Of a DNA stretch of 64,000 nt, positions 1 to 7,728 are shown one piece after another (the first letter of the stretch is position 1; the number at the start of each line of letters is the position of its first letter). The notes beneath the pieces are model-generated. The model ran no database searches, had not been told where the DNA came from, and saw only the letters and a program-made list of their open reading frames with translations. The position numbers were made by a program, and so were the translations under genes. The stretch is from the NCBI RefSeq assembly GCF_900635955.1, contig NZ_LR134201.1, positions 4,030,001 through 4,094,000 of the forward strand, read 5' to 3'. The stretch is from Cedecea lapagei. GTDB lineage: Bacteria > Pseudomonadota > Gammaproteobacteria > Enterobacterales > Enterobacteriaceae.

Positions 1-152
1 CCGTTGGTGAATAAGAGATTGTGTTCAAAAAGTTAGTCAGCGATCGGCGATTGCAACCGTGCAGCGCTCACAAAACACTCAAATAGATCGACCAGATCGC
101 CCGCGATGGCTAAGAGTTTATTTATTGAACGGACGAAGGAAGGGGGCTGCTG
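1..152. other. Leader upstream of lsrK
   Basis: No gene could be supported here. The first frame stops by position 36 and does not resemble the end of LsrR, the usual upstream neighbour of LsrK. The purine-rich GGAAGGGGG just before the ATG at 153 is the likely ribosome binding site. A weak CRP-like half site (TCACA, near 69) is visible but its partner half is poor, so no operator is called. Confidence 0.4.
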
Positions 153-1733
153 ATGAGCTATTTACTTGCGCTGGACGCCGGAACGGGCAGTATCCGCGCC
201 GTCATTTTCGACACCGATGGTCACCAGATCGCCGTTGGCCAGGCCGAATGGAAGCACTTAAGCGTGGCTGACGTCCCGGGATCGATGGAGTTCGATCTCG
301 CCGTCAACTGGCAGCTCACCTGTCGCTGCATCCGTGAGGCTTTGCACAGGGCAAATCTCTCCGCTTCAGCGATCGCCGCCGTTTCCTGCTGCTCGATGCG
401 TGAAGGAATCGTTCTTTACGATCGTAACGGCGATCCTATCTGGGCCTGCGCTAACGTGGACGCCCGCGCCAGCCGCGAGGTCAGCGAACTTAAAGAGATC
501 CACGACTTTCAGTTTGAGTCCGAGGTATACCAGGTTTCAGGCCAGACGCTGGCGCTGAGCGCTATGCCTCGTCTGCTTTGGCTGGCGCATCATCGCCCGG
601 ACATCTACCGCAAAGCCGCCACCATCACCATGATCAGCGACTGGCTTGCCGCCAGACTTTCCGGCGAGCTGGCGGTTGATCCTTCTAACGCCGGCACCAC
701 CGGCATGCTGGATTTGGCGACCCGCGACTGGCGCCCTTCTCTGCTCGATATGGCCGGGCTTCGCGCCGATATTCTTTCCCCGGTAAAAGAGACCGGCACC
801 GTGCTGGGTGGCGTTACGCAGGCGGCTGCCGAAGAAAGCGGGCTGCTGAAAGGCACGCCGGTCGTGATGGGCGGCGGCGACGTCCAGCTCGGCTGCCTGG
901 GGCTTGGCATCGTCAGAGCCGGGCAAACGGCGGTGCTGGGCGGCACGTTCTGGCAGCAGGTGGTCAACCTGCCGACCCTCAAAACTGACCCAGAAATGAA
1001 CATCCGTATTAATCCGCACGTGATTCACAACATGGTACAGGCGGAGTCCATCAGCTTCTTTACTGGCCTGACGATGCGCTGGTTCCGCGACGCCTTCTGT
1101 GCGGAAGAAAAACTGCTTGCCGGGCGCCTCGGCGTGGATACCTATGCGCTTATGGAAGAGATGGCAGGCCGGGTGCCCGCGGGCTCCCACGGCGTGATGC
1201 CGATTTTCTCCGACGCCATGCATTTCAAGCAGTGGTACCACGCCGCGCCGTCGTTTATTAACCTCTCTATCGACCCGGAAAAGTGCAACAAAGCGACGCT
1301 GTTTCGGGCGTTAGAGGAGAATGCGGCGATGGTGTCAGCCTGTAATCTGGAACAGATCTCCGGCTTTTCGGGCGTGAAGTTCGACTCACTCGTCTTTGCG
1401 GGTGGCGGCTCAAAAGGCGTGCTATGGAGCCAGATCCTCAGCGATGTGACCGGACTGCCGGTTCGTGTTCCGGTGGTGAAAGAGGCAACGGCGCTGGGCT
1501 GCGCCATTGCCGCAGGGGTTGGCGCCGGACTTTTCGATTCGCTGACCAATACCGGCGAGCGTCTGGTGCAGTGGCAGCGAGAGTTCACGCCGAATCCGGC
1601 GCACCGCGAGCTTTACGACGAGATGAAGCGCAAATGGCTGAAAGTTTATGCCGACCAGCTAACGCTGGTCGATAGCGGCCTGACGACCTCGATGTGGCAG
1701 GCTCCGGGGCTTGTGCCGAGAGTGGTAGGATAA
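153..1733 (+). CDS. lsrK: Autoinducer-2 kinase LsrK
   Basis: Cytoplasmic FGGY-family kinase that phosphorylates imported autoinducer-2 (DPD), trapping the quorum signal and producing the LsrR inducer. The 526-residue product is close to the usual length. The N-terminal phosphate motif LDAGTGSIRAVIFD (about residues 6-19), GSMEFDL, SMREGIVLY, DPSNAGTTG and the C-terminal ATP-site stretch FAGGGSKG all match my memory of E. coli LsrK closely. In E. coli lsrK lies beside lsrR and the lsr transporter operon. No other lsr gene is in view; they could lie left of the window. Downstream is a repeat and an insertion sequence. The ATG at 153 has a strong purine-rich ribosome binding site. Confidence 0.93.
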   Translation: MSYLLALDAGTGSIRAVIFDTDGHQIAVGQAEWKHLSVADVPGSMEFDLAVNWQLTCRCIREALHRANLSASAIAAVSCCSMREGIVLYDRNGDPIWACANVDARASREVSELKEIHDFQFESEVYQVSGQTLALSAMPRLLWLAHHRPDIYRKAATITMISDWLAARLSGELAVDPSNAGTTGMLDLATRDWRPSLLDMAGLRADILSPVKETGTVLGGVTQAAAEESGLLKGTPVVMGGGDVQLGCLGLGIVRAGQTAVLGGTFWQQVVNLPTLKTDPEMNIRINPHVIHNMVQAESISFFTGLTMRWFRDAFCAEEKLLAGRLGVDTYALMEEMAGRVPAGSHGVMPIFSDAMHFKQWYHAAPSFINLSIDPEKCNKATLFRALEENAAMVSACNLEQISGFSGVKFDSLVFAGGGSKGVLWSQILSDVTGLPVRVPVVKEATALGCAIAAGVGAGLFDSLTNTGERLVQWQREFTPNPAHRELYDEMKRKWLKVYADQLTLVDSGLTTSMWQAPGLVPRVVG

Positions 1734-1738
1734 TTTTC

Positions 1739-1822
1739 CCCTCACCCCGGCCCTCTCCCCAGAGGGGAGAGGGGGATTAGTTAAGTGAGTGGTTTTTTAT
1801 CCCCTCTCCCTTCCAGGGAGAG
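1739..1822. repeat. REP-like palindromic repeat, left part
   Basis: Two GC-rich inverted-repeat units follow lsrK. The first has CCCTCTCCCC paired with GGGGAGAGGG (1752-1776). The second, CCCCTCTCCCTTCCAGGGAG at 1801-1820, is cut at 1821 by the insertion sequence and resumes at 3021 as AGGGCTAGGGTGAGGG. Repeats of this kind are common between enterobacterial genes and can act as transcription terminators or RNA stabilisers; here they also served as the IS target. Confidence 0.75.
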
Positions 1823-1837
1823 ATACCGTCTTGTCGG

Positions 1838-2797
1838 CTATCCGGCAAGCGGTATTTCGGCGTCAAATTCACGCCCTGATTTCACCACGCCATAAGCCAG
1901 CTGCAGTAGCTTTCTCATTCCTGCACATACTCGCTCTTTTCCTGCCTTACCTCTACTCTCCAGCCGCCTCATCAGGTCTTTCACCACTTCATTACACCTT
2001 CCCGCCACCACCGCAGGCATATACAGTACGCTACGCAGCTCACGGCTCCCCACTTTCGACAACCTGCTTTTTCCTTTCCACATCCCGGATTCACAACGTC
2101 GTGGGTTCAGGCCTGCATAAGCCACCAGAGCCTTACTGCTGCTAAATCGCCTCAGGTTTCCCGCGAAGGCCAGAAGATTCGTACTCAGCACATCTCCCAC
2201 ACCCGGGATACTCTCCAGCAGCGCCTTGTCTTTTCTCAGGTCCGGGTCATCGTCGATATGCTGTCTGATTTTCTTTTTTGTTTCTTTTATCAGTTCGTCC
2301 AGCGTGGCGATGTGTTCTTTTAACGAACCGGTTATGACCTCATCTGCGGCCTCCAGCCTGTTCTCTTCCATCTGTCGCATCTCTTCAAGATTTTTAAGAT
2401 GCCGTACCAGCGCGGTCAGCTGTCGCTGGCTGAGAGGGGCCGGATGCCATTGTGCTGGCTGATACAGGGCACAATACCGCGCTATCAGTGCGGCATCGCT
2501 TTTATCCGTTTTATTTCGGGCCAGTTCGGTATGACTGAAGGCATGAATACGGGCAGGGTTTTCCAGACTGACTCGATAGCCGCCATCGGACAATGCCGTG
2601 GCGAGTTCCGTGCTGTAGCTGCCGGTAGCCTCCATACAGACGTGACAGTCTCCAAAACGGGCCAGCCAGTGAATAAACTCACGGCATCCCGCATGCGTGT
2701 TAGCAAACTTTTTAGTTTTGTATTTCTGATTAGGCAGCAGGACAGCGACATCAAATTTTAGCTTAGCAATATCAACGCCGACAGAAGTGAGGGTCAT
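1838..2797 (-). CDS. IS110-family transposase (DEDD recombinase)
   Basis: Bridge-RNA-guided recombinase of the IS110 family, 319 residues. The N-terminal RuvC-like domain shows the acidic residues D9 (VGVDIAK), E56 (CMEATG), D98 and D101 (KTDKSDA). A helical linker (about 125-190) follows. The C-terminal transposase domain has SIPGVG (196-201) and the Ser-Gly of PRRCESG (S237), which by family knowledge holds the catalytic serine. The frame is intact with no frameshift. The start is the ATG at 2797, preceded by GGAG. Expression presumably depends on a promoter in the upstream non-coding end, which also encodes the bridge RNA. Confidence 0.92.
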   Translation of the reverse strand: MTLTSVGVDIAKLKFDVAVLLPNQKYKTKKFANTHAGCREFIHWLARFGDCHVCMEATGSYSTELATALSDGGYRVSLENPARIHAFSHTELARNKTDKSDAALIARYCALYQPAQWHPAPLSQRQLTALVRHLKNLEEMRQMEENRLEAADEVITGSLKEHIATLDELIKETKKKIRQHIDDDPDLRKDKALLESIPGVGDVLSTNLLAFAGNLRRFSSSKALVAYAGLNPRRCESGMWKGKSRLSKVGSRELRSVLYMPAVVAGRCNEVVKDLMRRLESRGKAGKERVCAGMRKLLQLAYGVVKSGREFDAEIPLAG

Positions 2798-2824
2798 ATG
2801 ATTCTCCGTAACCTTATGAATAAT

Positions 2825-3010
2825 ATCGCCAGACCATCCTTATGTGTGGGTGCTCAGAGGCACAGGATACCGTTCGGTCTTGAGGCGACAGGGAGAAAGG
2901 CTGCCGGGGCATAATCTCTCCCGCGGGCTCAGGGGCACCAGGGCTAGGGGATGCTCACCGGCAACCTCCCGATGATCAGTCGGGGATCTTCCCCGCACTG
3001 GCGGGGAGGA
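2825..3010 (-). ncRNA. Predicted IS110 bridge RNA
   Basis: Read on the minus strand, this non-coding end folds as a 5' hairpin (2991-3006, CCCCGC/GCGGGG) followed by two large loops. The target loop is closed by GCCGG..GCAT with ATGC..CCGGC (2951-2962 with 2903-2912). It contains CCCTAGCCCT (2940-2949), identical to the left target flank plus core, and GGGAGAG (2916-2922), complementary to core plus right flank CTCTCCC. The donor loop is closed by CGCC..AGACC with GGTCT..GGCG (2876-2887 with 2827-2835). It contains ACGGTATC (2866-2873), which matches the transposase-distal IS end, and ACATAAG (2839-2845), complementary to core plus the other IS end. Length and order agree with the published IS621 bridge RNA. 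Transcript ends are inferred. Confidence 0.8.
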
Positions 3011-3029
3011 TCAAGACATAAGGGCTAGG

Positions 3030-3061
<32 letters not shown>

Positions 3062-3203
3062 AAAACAAGCCACTTTGTATCACACTGTATCCACAGCACG
3101 GCCAGATACGCCACCATGCAAAAAGGGCGGTTTGTAAAACATGCCCCCTACAATCTCATGATGAGATAGCCGAACATTTTATTAGGGCTTCGGAGAAAAC
3201 ATC

Positions 3204-4187
3204 ATGTTCAACAAACTCACCCTGTCTGCACTGATTGCGCCGCTTTCTCTCTCTGTAGTCTTCGCCTGCCAGGCTGAAGCGGCGGGCTTTGGCGAAGGGC
3301 AAATAAAGCAGATTAACGCGGGCGTGCTGAACGTCGGCTACGTCGATCTTGGCCCGAAAGACGGGCAGCCGGTGATCCTGCTGCACGGCTGGCCCTATGA
3401 TATCAACAGCTTTGAGACGGTTGCGCCGGAGCTGGCAAAACAGGGTTACCGGGTCATCGTCCCTAATCTGCGGGGGTTCGGCAGCACTCGCTTCCTTTCT
3501 GCCTCCACGCCTCGCAACGGCGAACCTGCGGCGCTGGCTCAGGATACGGTTGCGCTGATGAATGCATTACACATCAAACAGGCCATTTTCGCCGGGTATG
3601 ACTGGGGGGCGCGCACCGCGGATATCGTGGCGGCGCTGCACCCGGATCGTGTGAAAGCGCTGGTGTCCGTCAGCGGCTATCTGATTAGCAGCCAGGAGGC
3701 GGGGAAAAAGCCGCTGCCGCCGAAGGCCGAGCTGCAGTGGTGGTATCAGTTTTACTTCGCTACTCCGCGCGGCGCGGCGGGCTATGAGAAGAACACCCAT
3801 GAGTTCGCCAGATTAATCTGGCAGCAGGCTTCGCCGGGCTGGAAGTTTAGCGATGAAACCTTTAACAGCAGCGCCAAATCGCTGGATAATCCGGACCACG
3901 TGGCCATTACGCTAAGCAACTATCGCTGGCGTCAGGGGCTGGAAAAAGGCGAGCAAAAGTACGCCGCAGATGAGAAAAAGCTGGCGGAGCTACCGAATAT
4001 CACCGTGCCAACCATCACCATCGAAGGTGATAACAACGGCGCTCCGCATCCTGAACCCTCTGCCTATGCCGCGAAATTTACCGGCAAATACGAACACCGA
4101 ACCTTCAGCGGCAACATCGGCCATAACCCGCCGCAGGAAGCGCCTGAAGCGTTTGTTAAGGCAGTGGTAGATGCCGGTAAGCTGTAG
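3204..4187 (+). CDS. Exported epoxide-hydrolase-like alpha/beta hydrolase
   Basis: 327 residues. A signal peptide is likely (positive start, hydrophobic core, cleavage near CQAEAA at 22-27), so the enzyme should act in the periplasm. The alpha/beta hydrolase fold shows the oxyanion motif HGWP (about 61-64), a nucleophile elbow with aspartate in GYDWG (D133) and a C-terminal histidine in GHNP (H307). An Asp nucleophile marks the epoxide hydrolase / haloalkane dehalogenase branch, not an esterase. The substrate cannot be read from sequence. It lies about 50 bp upstream of a two-component system with which it may be co-transcribed. The ATG at 3204 was chosen because of the signal peptide and the CGGAG upstream. 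Confidence 0.8.
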   Translation: MFNKLTLSALIAPLSLSVVFACQAEAAGFGEGQIKQINAGVLNVGYVDLGPKDGQPVILLHGWPYDINSFETVAPELAKQGYRVIVPNLRGFGSTRFLSASTPRNGEPAALAQDTVALMNALHIKQAIFAGYDWGARTADIVAALHPDRVKALVSVSGYLISSQEAGKKPLPPKAELQWWYQFYFATPRGAAGYEKNTHEFARLIWQQASPGWKFSDETFNSSAKSLDNPDHVAITLSNYRWRQGLEKGEQKYAADEKKLAELPNITVPTITIEGDNNGAPHPEPSAYAAKFTGKYEHRTFSGNIGHNPPQEAPEAFVKAVVDAGKL

Positions 4188-4238
4188 TAAAAAAGCTATG
4201 CTAGTTTGACCCTTCACTTTTAGCGCCGGGAGCACCAG

Positions 4239-4979
4239 GTGGAACACATCGATCATATTCTCGTGGTGGACGACGACCGCGACATTCGCGAGCTTGTCGT
4301 CAGCTATCTGGAAAAATCAGGCTACCGGGCAAGCGGCGCTGCAAACGGCAAAGAGATGCGCGCCGTGCTGGACAAGCAGCACGTCGACTTAGTGGTGCTG
4401 GACGTGATGATGCCCGGCGACGACGGGCTGACGCTGTGCCGCCAGCTGCGCAGCGACAAACACAAAGACCTGCCCATTCTGATGCTGACCGCCAGAAACG
4501 AAGATACCGACAGGATCCTCGGCCTGGAGATGGGTGCGGATGATTACGTGGTAAAGCCCTTTGTCGCCCGCGAGCTGCTCGCGCGGATCAAAGCGATCCT
4601 CCGCCGCTTCCGCGCATTACCGCCAAATTTACAGGTGACCGAAGCCGGAAGGATCATCGCTTTCGGCGAATGGAAGCTTGATACTTCTGCGCGTCACCTT
4701 CTTGATTTACAAGGAACGATCGTTGCGCTGAGCGGCGCGGAATACCGCCTGCTGCGCGTGTTTTTGGATCATCCGCAGCGCGTGCTGACGCGAGATCAGC
4801 TGCTGAATCTGACCCAGGGACGCGACGCCGAGCTGTTCGAACGCTCTATCGATCTGCTGGTCAGCCGCGTGCGCCAGCGCCTGAACGAAGATGCCCGCAC
4901 CCCGGCCTACATCAAAACCGTGCGTAGTGAGGGCTATGTGCTTTCCGTTCCCGTCACCATCGTTGAGGCGCGAGAATGA
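4239..4979 (+). CDS. OmpR-family response regulator
   Basis: 246 residues. The receiver domain (about 5-120) has the acidic pocket VVDDD, phospho-acceptor D55 in VVLDVMMPGDDG, and KPF after YVV. The C-terminal winged-helix DNA-binding domain includes SGAEYRLLR and SEGYVLS. It starts with GTG, placed after GGGAG. The stop overlaps the kinase start by four bases (ATGA), indicating translational coupling. The specific system is not one I can name; the next gene encodes a thiol-redox protein and the upstream gene a periplasmic hydrolase, so envelope or redox stress is a possible input (inference). Confidence 0.9.
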   Translation: MEHIDHILVVDDDRDIRELVVSYLEKSGYRASGAANGKEMRAVLDKQHVDLVVLDVMMPGDDGLTLCRQLRSDKHKDLPILMLTARNEDTDRILGLEMGADDYVVKPFVARELLARIKAILRRFRALPPNLQVTEAGRIIAFGEWKLDTSARHLLDLQGTIVALSGAEYRLLRVFLDHPQRVLTRDQLLNLTQGRDAELFERSIDLLVSRVRQRLNEDARTPAYIKTVRSEGYVLSVPVTIVEARE

Positions 4980-6277
4980 GGCTGTGGCCCCGTTCCCTGC
5001 TTTCCCGGCTGTTTCTTATCGTCCTCGTCGGCCTGCTGCTGGCTAACGGTCTGACCCTCGCGCTGACCACCTTCGAGCGGATGAACAGCGCCCGCAGCGT
5101 GATGCTGGATAACCTGCAGAACAACGTCTCCACCAGCGTGGCTATCCTCGATAAACTCCCGCCGGAGGAGCGCCCGGCCTGGCTGGACAGGCTGGCGCGG
5201 GAAAACTATCACTATATTCTTGGACCCGGTACGCCGGGAAAACCGCCCTCCGATGAACGCTCGAAAGATGCCATTGTTTCCCTGAAAGAGGCTCTGGGCG
5301 GCAACTATAAGCTCGATTTCACAGATGTTCCCGGCATGCGTTCCCATATTCAGGCCCACTTAACGCTGGCTGACGGCTCGCCGCTGACTATCGATCTCAC
5401 GCCCCGCATGCCGCCAATCGAAAGCTGGCTACCGGTCGTCATTGCAATTCAGCTGGTGCTGCTCGCGCTTTGTGCATGGTTTGCCGTGCGCCAGGTGGTG
5501 CTGCCGCTTACTCGTTTCACCCGTGCCGTTGAAGCGTTGGAGCCTGCCAGCGCTAACCCGACGGCAATGCAGGAAAGCGGCCCGGTTGAAGTTGAACATG
5601 CAGCAAAAGCGTTTAACTCGATGCAGGCGCGAATCCAGGGGCATCTGAAAGAGCGCACGCAGATTCTGGCGTCTATTTCGCATGACCTGCAGACGCCCAT
5701 CACCCGCATGAAGCTGCGCCTTGAGATGAGCGATGAGCCGGAACTGCGCGACAAACTGATGCAGGATCTGGATAACATGACGCATCTGGTTCGTGAGGGA
5801 ATTGCCTACGCGCGGTCGTCAGAAAGCCTGGAAGAAACGCCGCAGCGTATTGAGCTGAGAGCGTTTGTTGACAGCATAGTCTGCGACTACCAGGACGTCG
5901 GCAAAGCCGTGACGTTTGCCGCGCCACCGTCAGCGCACCCGCTGCCTACTCGCCCTCAGGCGCTGCGCCGCATCCTCACGAATTTGCTGGATAATGCGCT
6001 GAAGTTCGGCACCGCCGCTGAAGTCAGCCTGATTAAGGAGCCAAATCAGGTGACGCTGGTAGTTGCAGATAACGGTCCGGGGATCCCCGAAGAGGAGCTG
6101 GACGCCGTGTTACAGCCTTTCTATCGCGTGGAAAGCTCCAGAAACCGCGACACCGGCGGCACCGGGCTTGGGCTGGCGATTGCCGCCCAGCTTGTCGGCC
6201 AGCTTGGGGGGAAATTAACGCTCACCAACCAGCCGCAGGGCGGATTAAAAGCCAGCATCACGCTGCCGGCCTCCTGA
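4976..6277 (+). CDS. Membrane sensor histidine kinase
   Basis: 433 residues; partner of the preceding regulator. Membrane segment near 12-30, periplasmic sensor domain about 31-150, second segment about 152-170, then HAMP, dimerisation helix with H236 in SISHDLQTPITR, N box LLDNALKFG, G1 DNGPGIP and G2 GTGLGLAIA. All catalytic motifs are present. The periplasmic domain (about 120 residues) shows no motif I recognise. The ligand is unknown. Confidence 0.9.
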   Translation: MRLWPRSLLSRLFLIVLVGLLLANGLTLALTTFERMNSARSVMLDNLQNNVSTSVAILDKLPPEERPAWLDRLARENYHYILGPGTPGKPPSDERSKDAIVSLKEALGGNYKLDFTDVPGMRSHIQAHLTLADGSPLTIDLTPRMPPIESWLPVVIAIQLVLLALCAWFAVRQVVLPLTRFTRAVEALEPASANPTAMQESGPVEVEHAAKAFNSMQARIQGHLKERTQILASISHDLQTPITRMKLRLEMSDEPELRDKLMQDLDNMTHLVREGIAYARSSESLEETPQRIELRAFVDSIVCDYQDVGKAVTFAAPPSAHPLPTRPQALRRILTNLLDNALKFGTAAEVSLIKEPNQVTLVVADNGPGIPEEELDAVLQPFYRVESSRNRDTGGTGLGLAIAAQLVGQLGGKLTLTNQPQGGLKASITLPAS

Positions 6278-6405
6278 TTGTATCGCTCTGTATGCGGCTG
6301 AGCGGCCGACAAACAAACTGACAATCGGGACGGTTTTCCCACACATCACGAACACATCAGGCGGGTTAAATACCCTGGAATCATCCTGTAACCGTGAGGT
6401 GTGTT

Positions 6406-7596
6406 ATGCCCGTTCTGATTGCCTTTCTTGGCGGAATGCTGAGTTTATTAAGCCCCTGTACGCTGCCCGTCATTCCCCTGCTTTTCGCCGCATTTCGCGG
6501 CAAAAAACGCCAAATCATCGCCCTGCTCACCGGCATGGTGACCATGTTTACCGTCGTCGCTTTGCTGGTAGGCGCTGCCGGGGAGTGGATCGTGCAGGCT
6601 ACGCTCGTTGGCCGCTGGATTGCGCTGGCGATGCTGGCGCTTGCCGCGTTGACGCTTATCTTCCCCGCGCTTGCTGAGCGCCTGATGCGACCTGCGGTGC
6701 AGCTAGGAAACGCAATCAACAACCAAAGCAACCGCGCTCGCGGCATGCTGTCTGCGTTTTTGGCCGGGCTTGCGGTGGGGCTGCTATGGTCCCCCTGCGC
6801 AGGGCCGATTTTGGGTGCCATTCTTGGCATCGGCCTGTCCGGTTCTTCGGCGGTCACCACCGGCCTGCTGCTGGCGGCCTACGGTAGCGGCTGCGCGCTG
6901 ATGCTGGCGCTGCTGTGGTTCAGCGGCTACAGCCTGCTGGCCCGCCTGCGTGAAAAAATGGCGCTGATGGCGCAGCTTCGGCGTGTGGCGGGCGTAGCGA
7001 TGCTGGCCACGGTGGCGTTTATCGCCTCCGGCACCACGGCGGTGCTGCAAAATGCCAACGGCTTGGGCGCGAAGCTGGAACAGCGCCTGCTGGCGCTTTC
7101 CCCAACCACTTCGCCAGCGCCAAAGCTGCAGCCTGTCGTGGATACCACGCCTACCAGCGCAATGCCGCCGCTTTCCGGAGGAACCGCCTGGATTAACAGC
7201 CCGCCGCTGACGCCCGAGGCGCTAAAAGGCAAGGTGGTGCTCATCGACTTCTGGACCTTCGACTGCATTAACTGCCAGCACGCGCTGCCGCACGTTCGCG
7301 AATGGGCCAGCAAATATAAAGATCAGGGTCTGGTGGTCATTGGCGTTCATACGCCGGAGTATCCGTGGGAGAAAGATCTCGATTCGGTGAAAAAGGCGGT
7401 CGGCAAATGGCACCTGCCTTACCCGATCGTCACCGACAACAACTACCAGATCTGGAACGCCTTCGGTAACCAGTACTGGCCTGCCCATTACTATTTTGAT
7501 GCTCGCGGACAGCTGCGCAATGTCTCGTTCGGCGAGGGCAACTACGAGCAGCAGGAACAGCTTATCCAGAAGCTGCTGAAGGAGGCTCGCGCCTGA
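6406..7596 (+). CDS. DipZ-like CcdA/thioredoxin fusion protein
   Basis: About 396 residues. The N-terminal half is a CcdA/DsbD-beta-like membrane domain with paired cysteines in LSPCTLPVIP and SPCAGPILG, which pass electrons across the inner membrane. The C-terminal half (from about 250) is a periplasmic TlpA/thioredoxin-like domain with the redox centre FDCINC. This domain pair is the DipZ arrangement, for thiol-disulfide transfer in the envelope. The ATG at 6406 is preferred over a GTG at 6394 because GAGG lies at the right distance. It follows the kinase by about 130 bp and may answer to that system. Confidence 0.85.
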   Translation: MPVLIAFLGGMLSLLSPCTLPVIPLLFAAFRGKKRQIIALLTGMVTMFTVVALLVGAAGEWIVQATLVGRWIALAMLALAALTLIFPALAERLMRPAVQLGNAINNQSNRARGMLSAFLAGLAVGLLWSPCAGPILGAILGIGLSGSSAVTTGLLLAAYGSGCALMLALLWFSGYSLLARLREKMALMAQLRRVAGVAMLATVAFIASGTTAVLQNANGLGAKLEQRLLALSPTTSPAPKLQPVVDTTPTSAMPPLSGGTAWINSPPLTPEALKGKVVLIDFWTFDCINCQHALPHVREWASKYKDQGLVVIGVHTPEYPWEKDLDSVKKAVGKWHLPYPIVTDNNYQIWNAFGNQYWPAHYYFDARGQLRNVSFGEGNYEQQEQLIQKLLKEARA

Positions 7597-7728
7597 TTTT
7601 GCTTTCGGGGAGGTGGGAATATGACTCTCATCACATTCACCGCACTCCCCTTTTCCCTTTTGCCTCCAGGCAGCTAAATTATAACTCATCCGACCACATA
7701 ACAATAACGCTACATTCTGGATACAATT

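Larger units (their letters stand above)
1823..3020 (-). mobile_element. IS110-group insertion sequence (about 1.2 kb)
   Basis: The element spans 1198 bp between two copies of a CT core (minus-strand reading; AG at 1821-1822 and 3021-3022). Joining the flanks through one CT restores an ordinary REP-like repeat (CCCTAGCC-CT-CTCCCTGG), which fixes both ends. It has no long terminal inverted repeats and no target duplication beyond the core, as expected for IS110. About 223 bp of non-coding DNA precede the transposase gene and only about 15 bp follow it. This is the IS110 (IS621-like) layout, not the IS1111 layout. The transposase is full length, so the element may be active. Confidence 0.88.
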
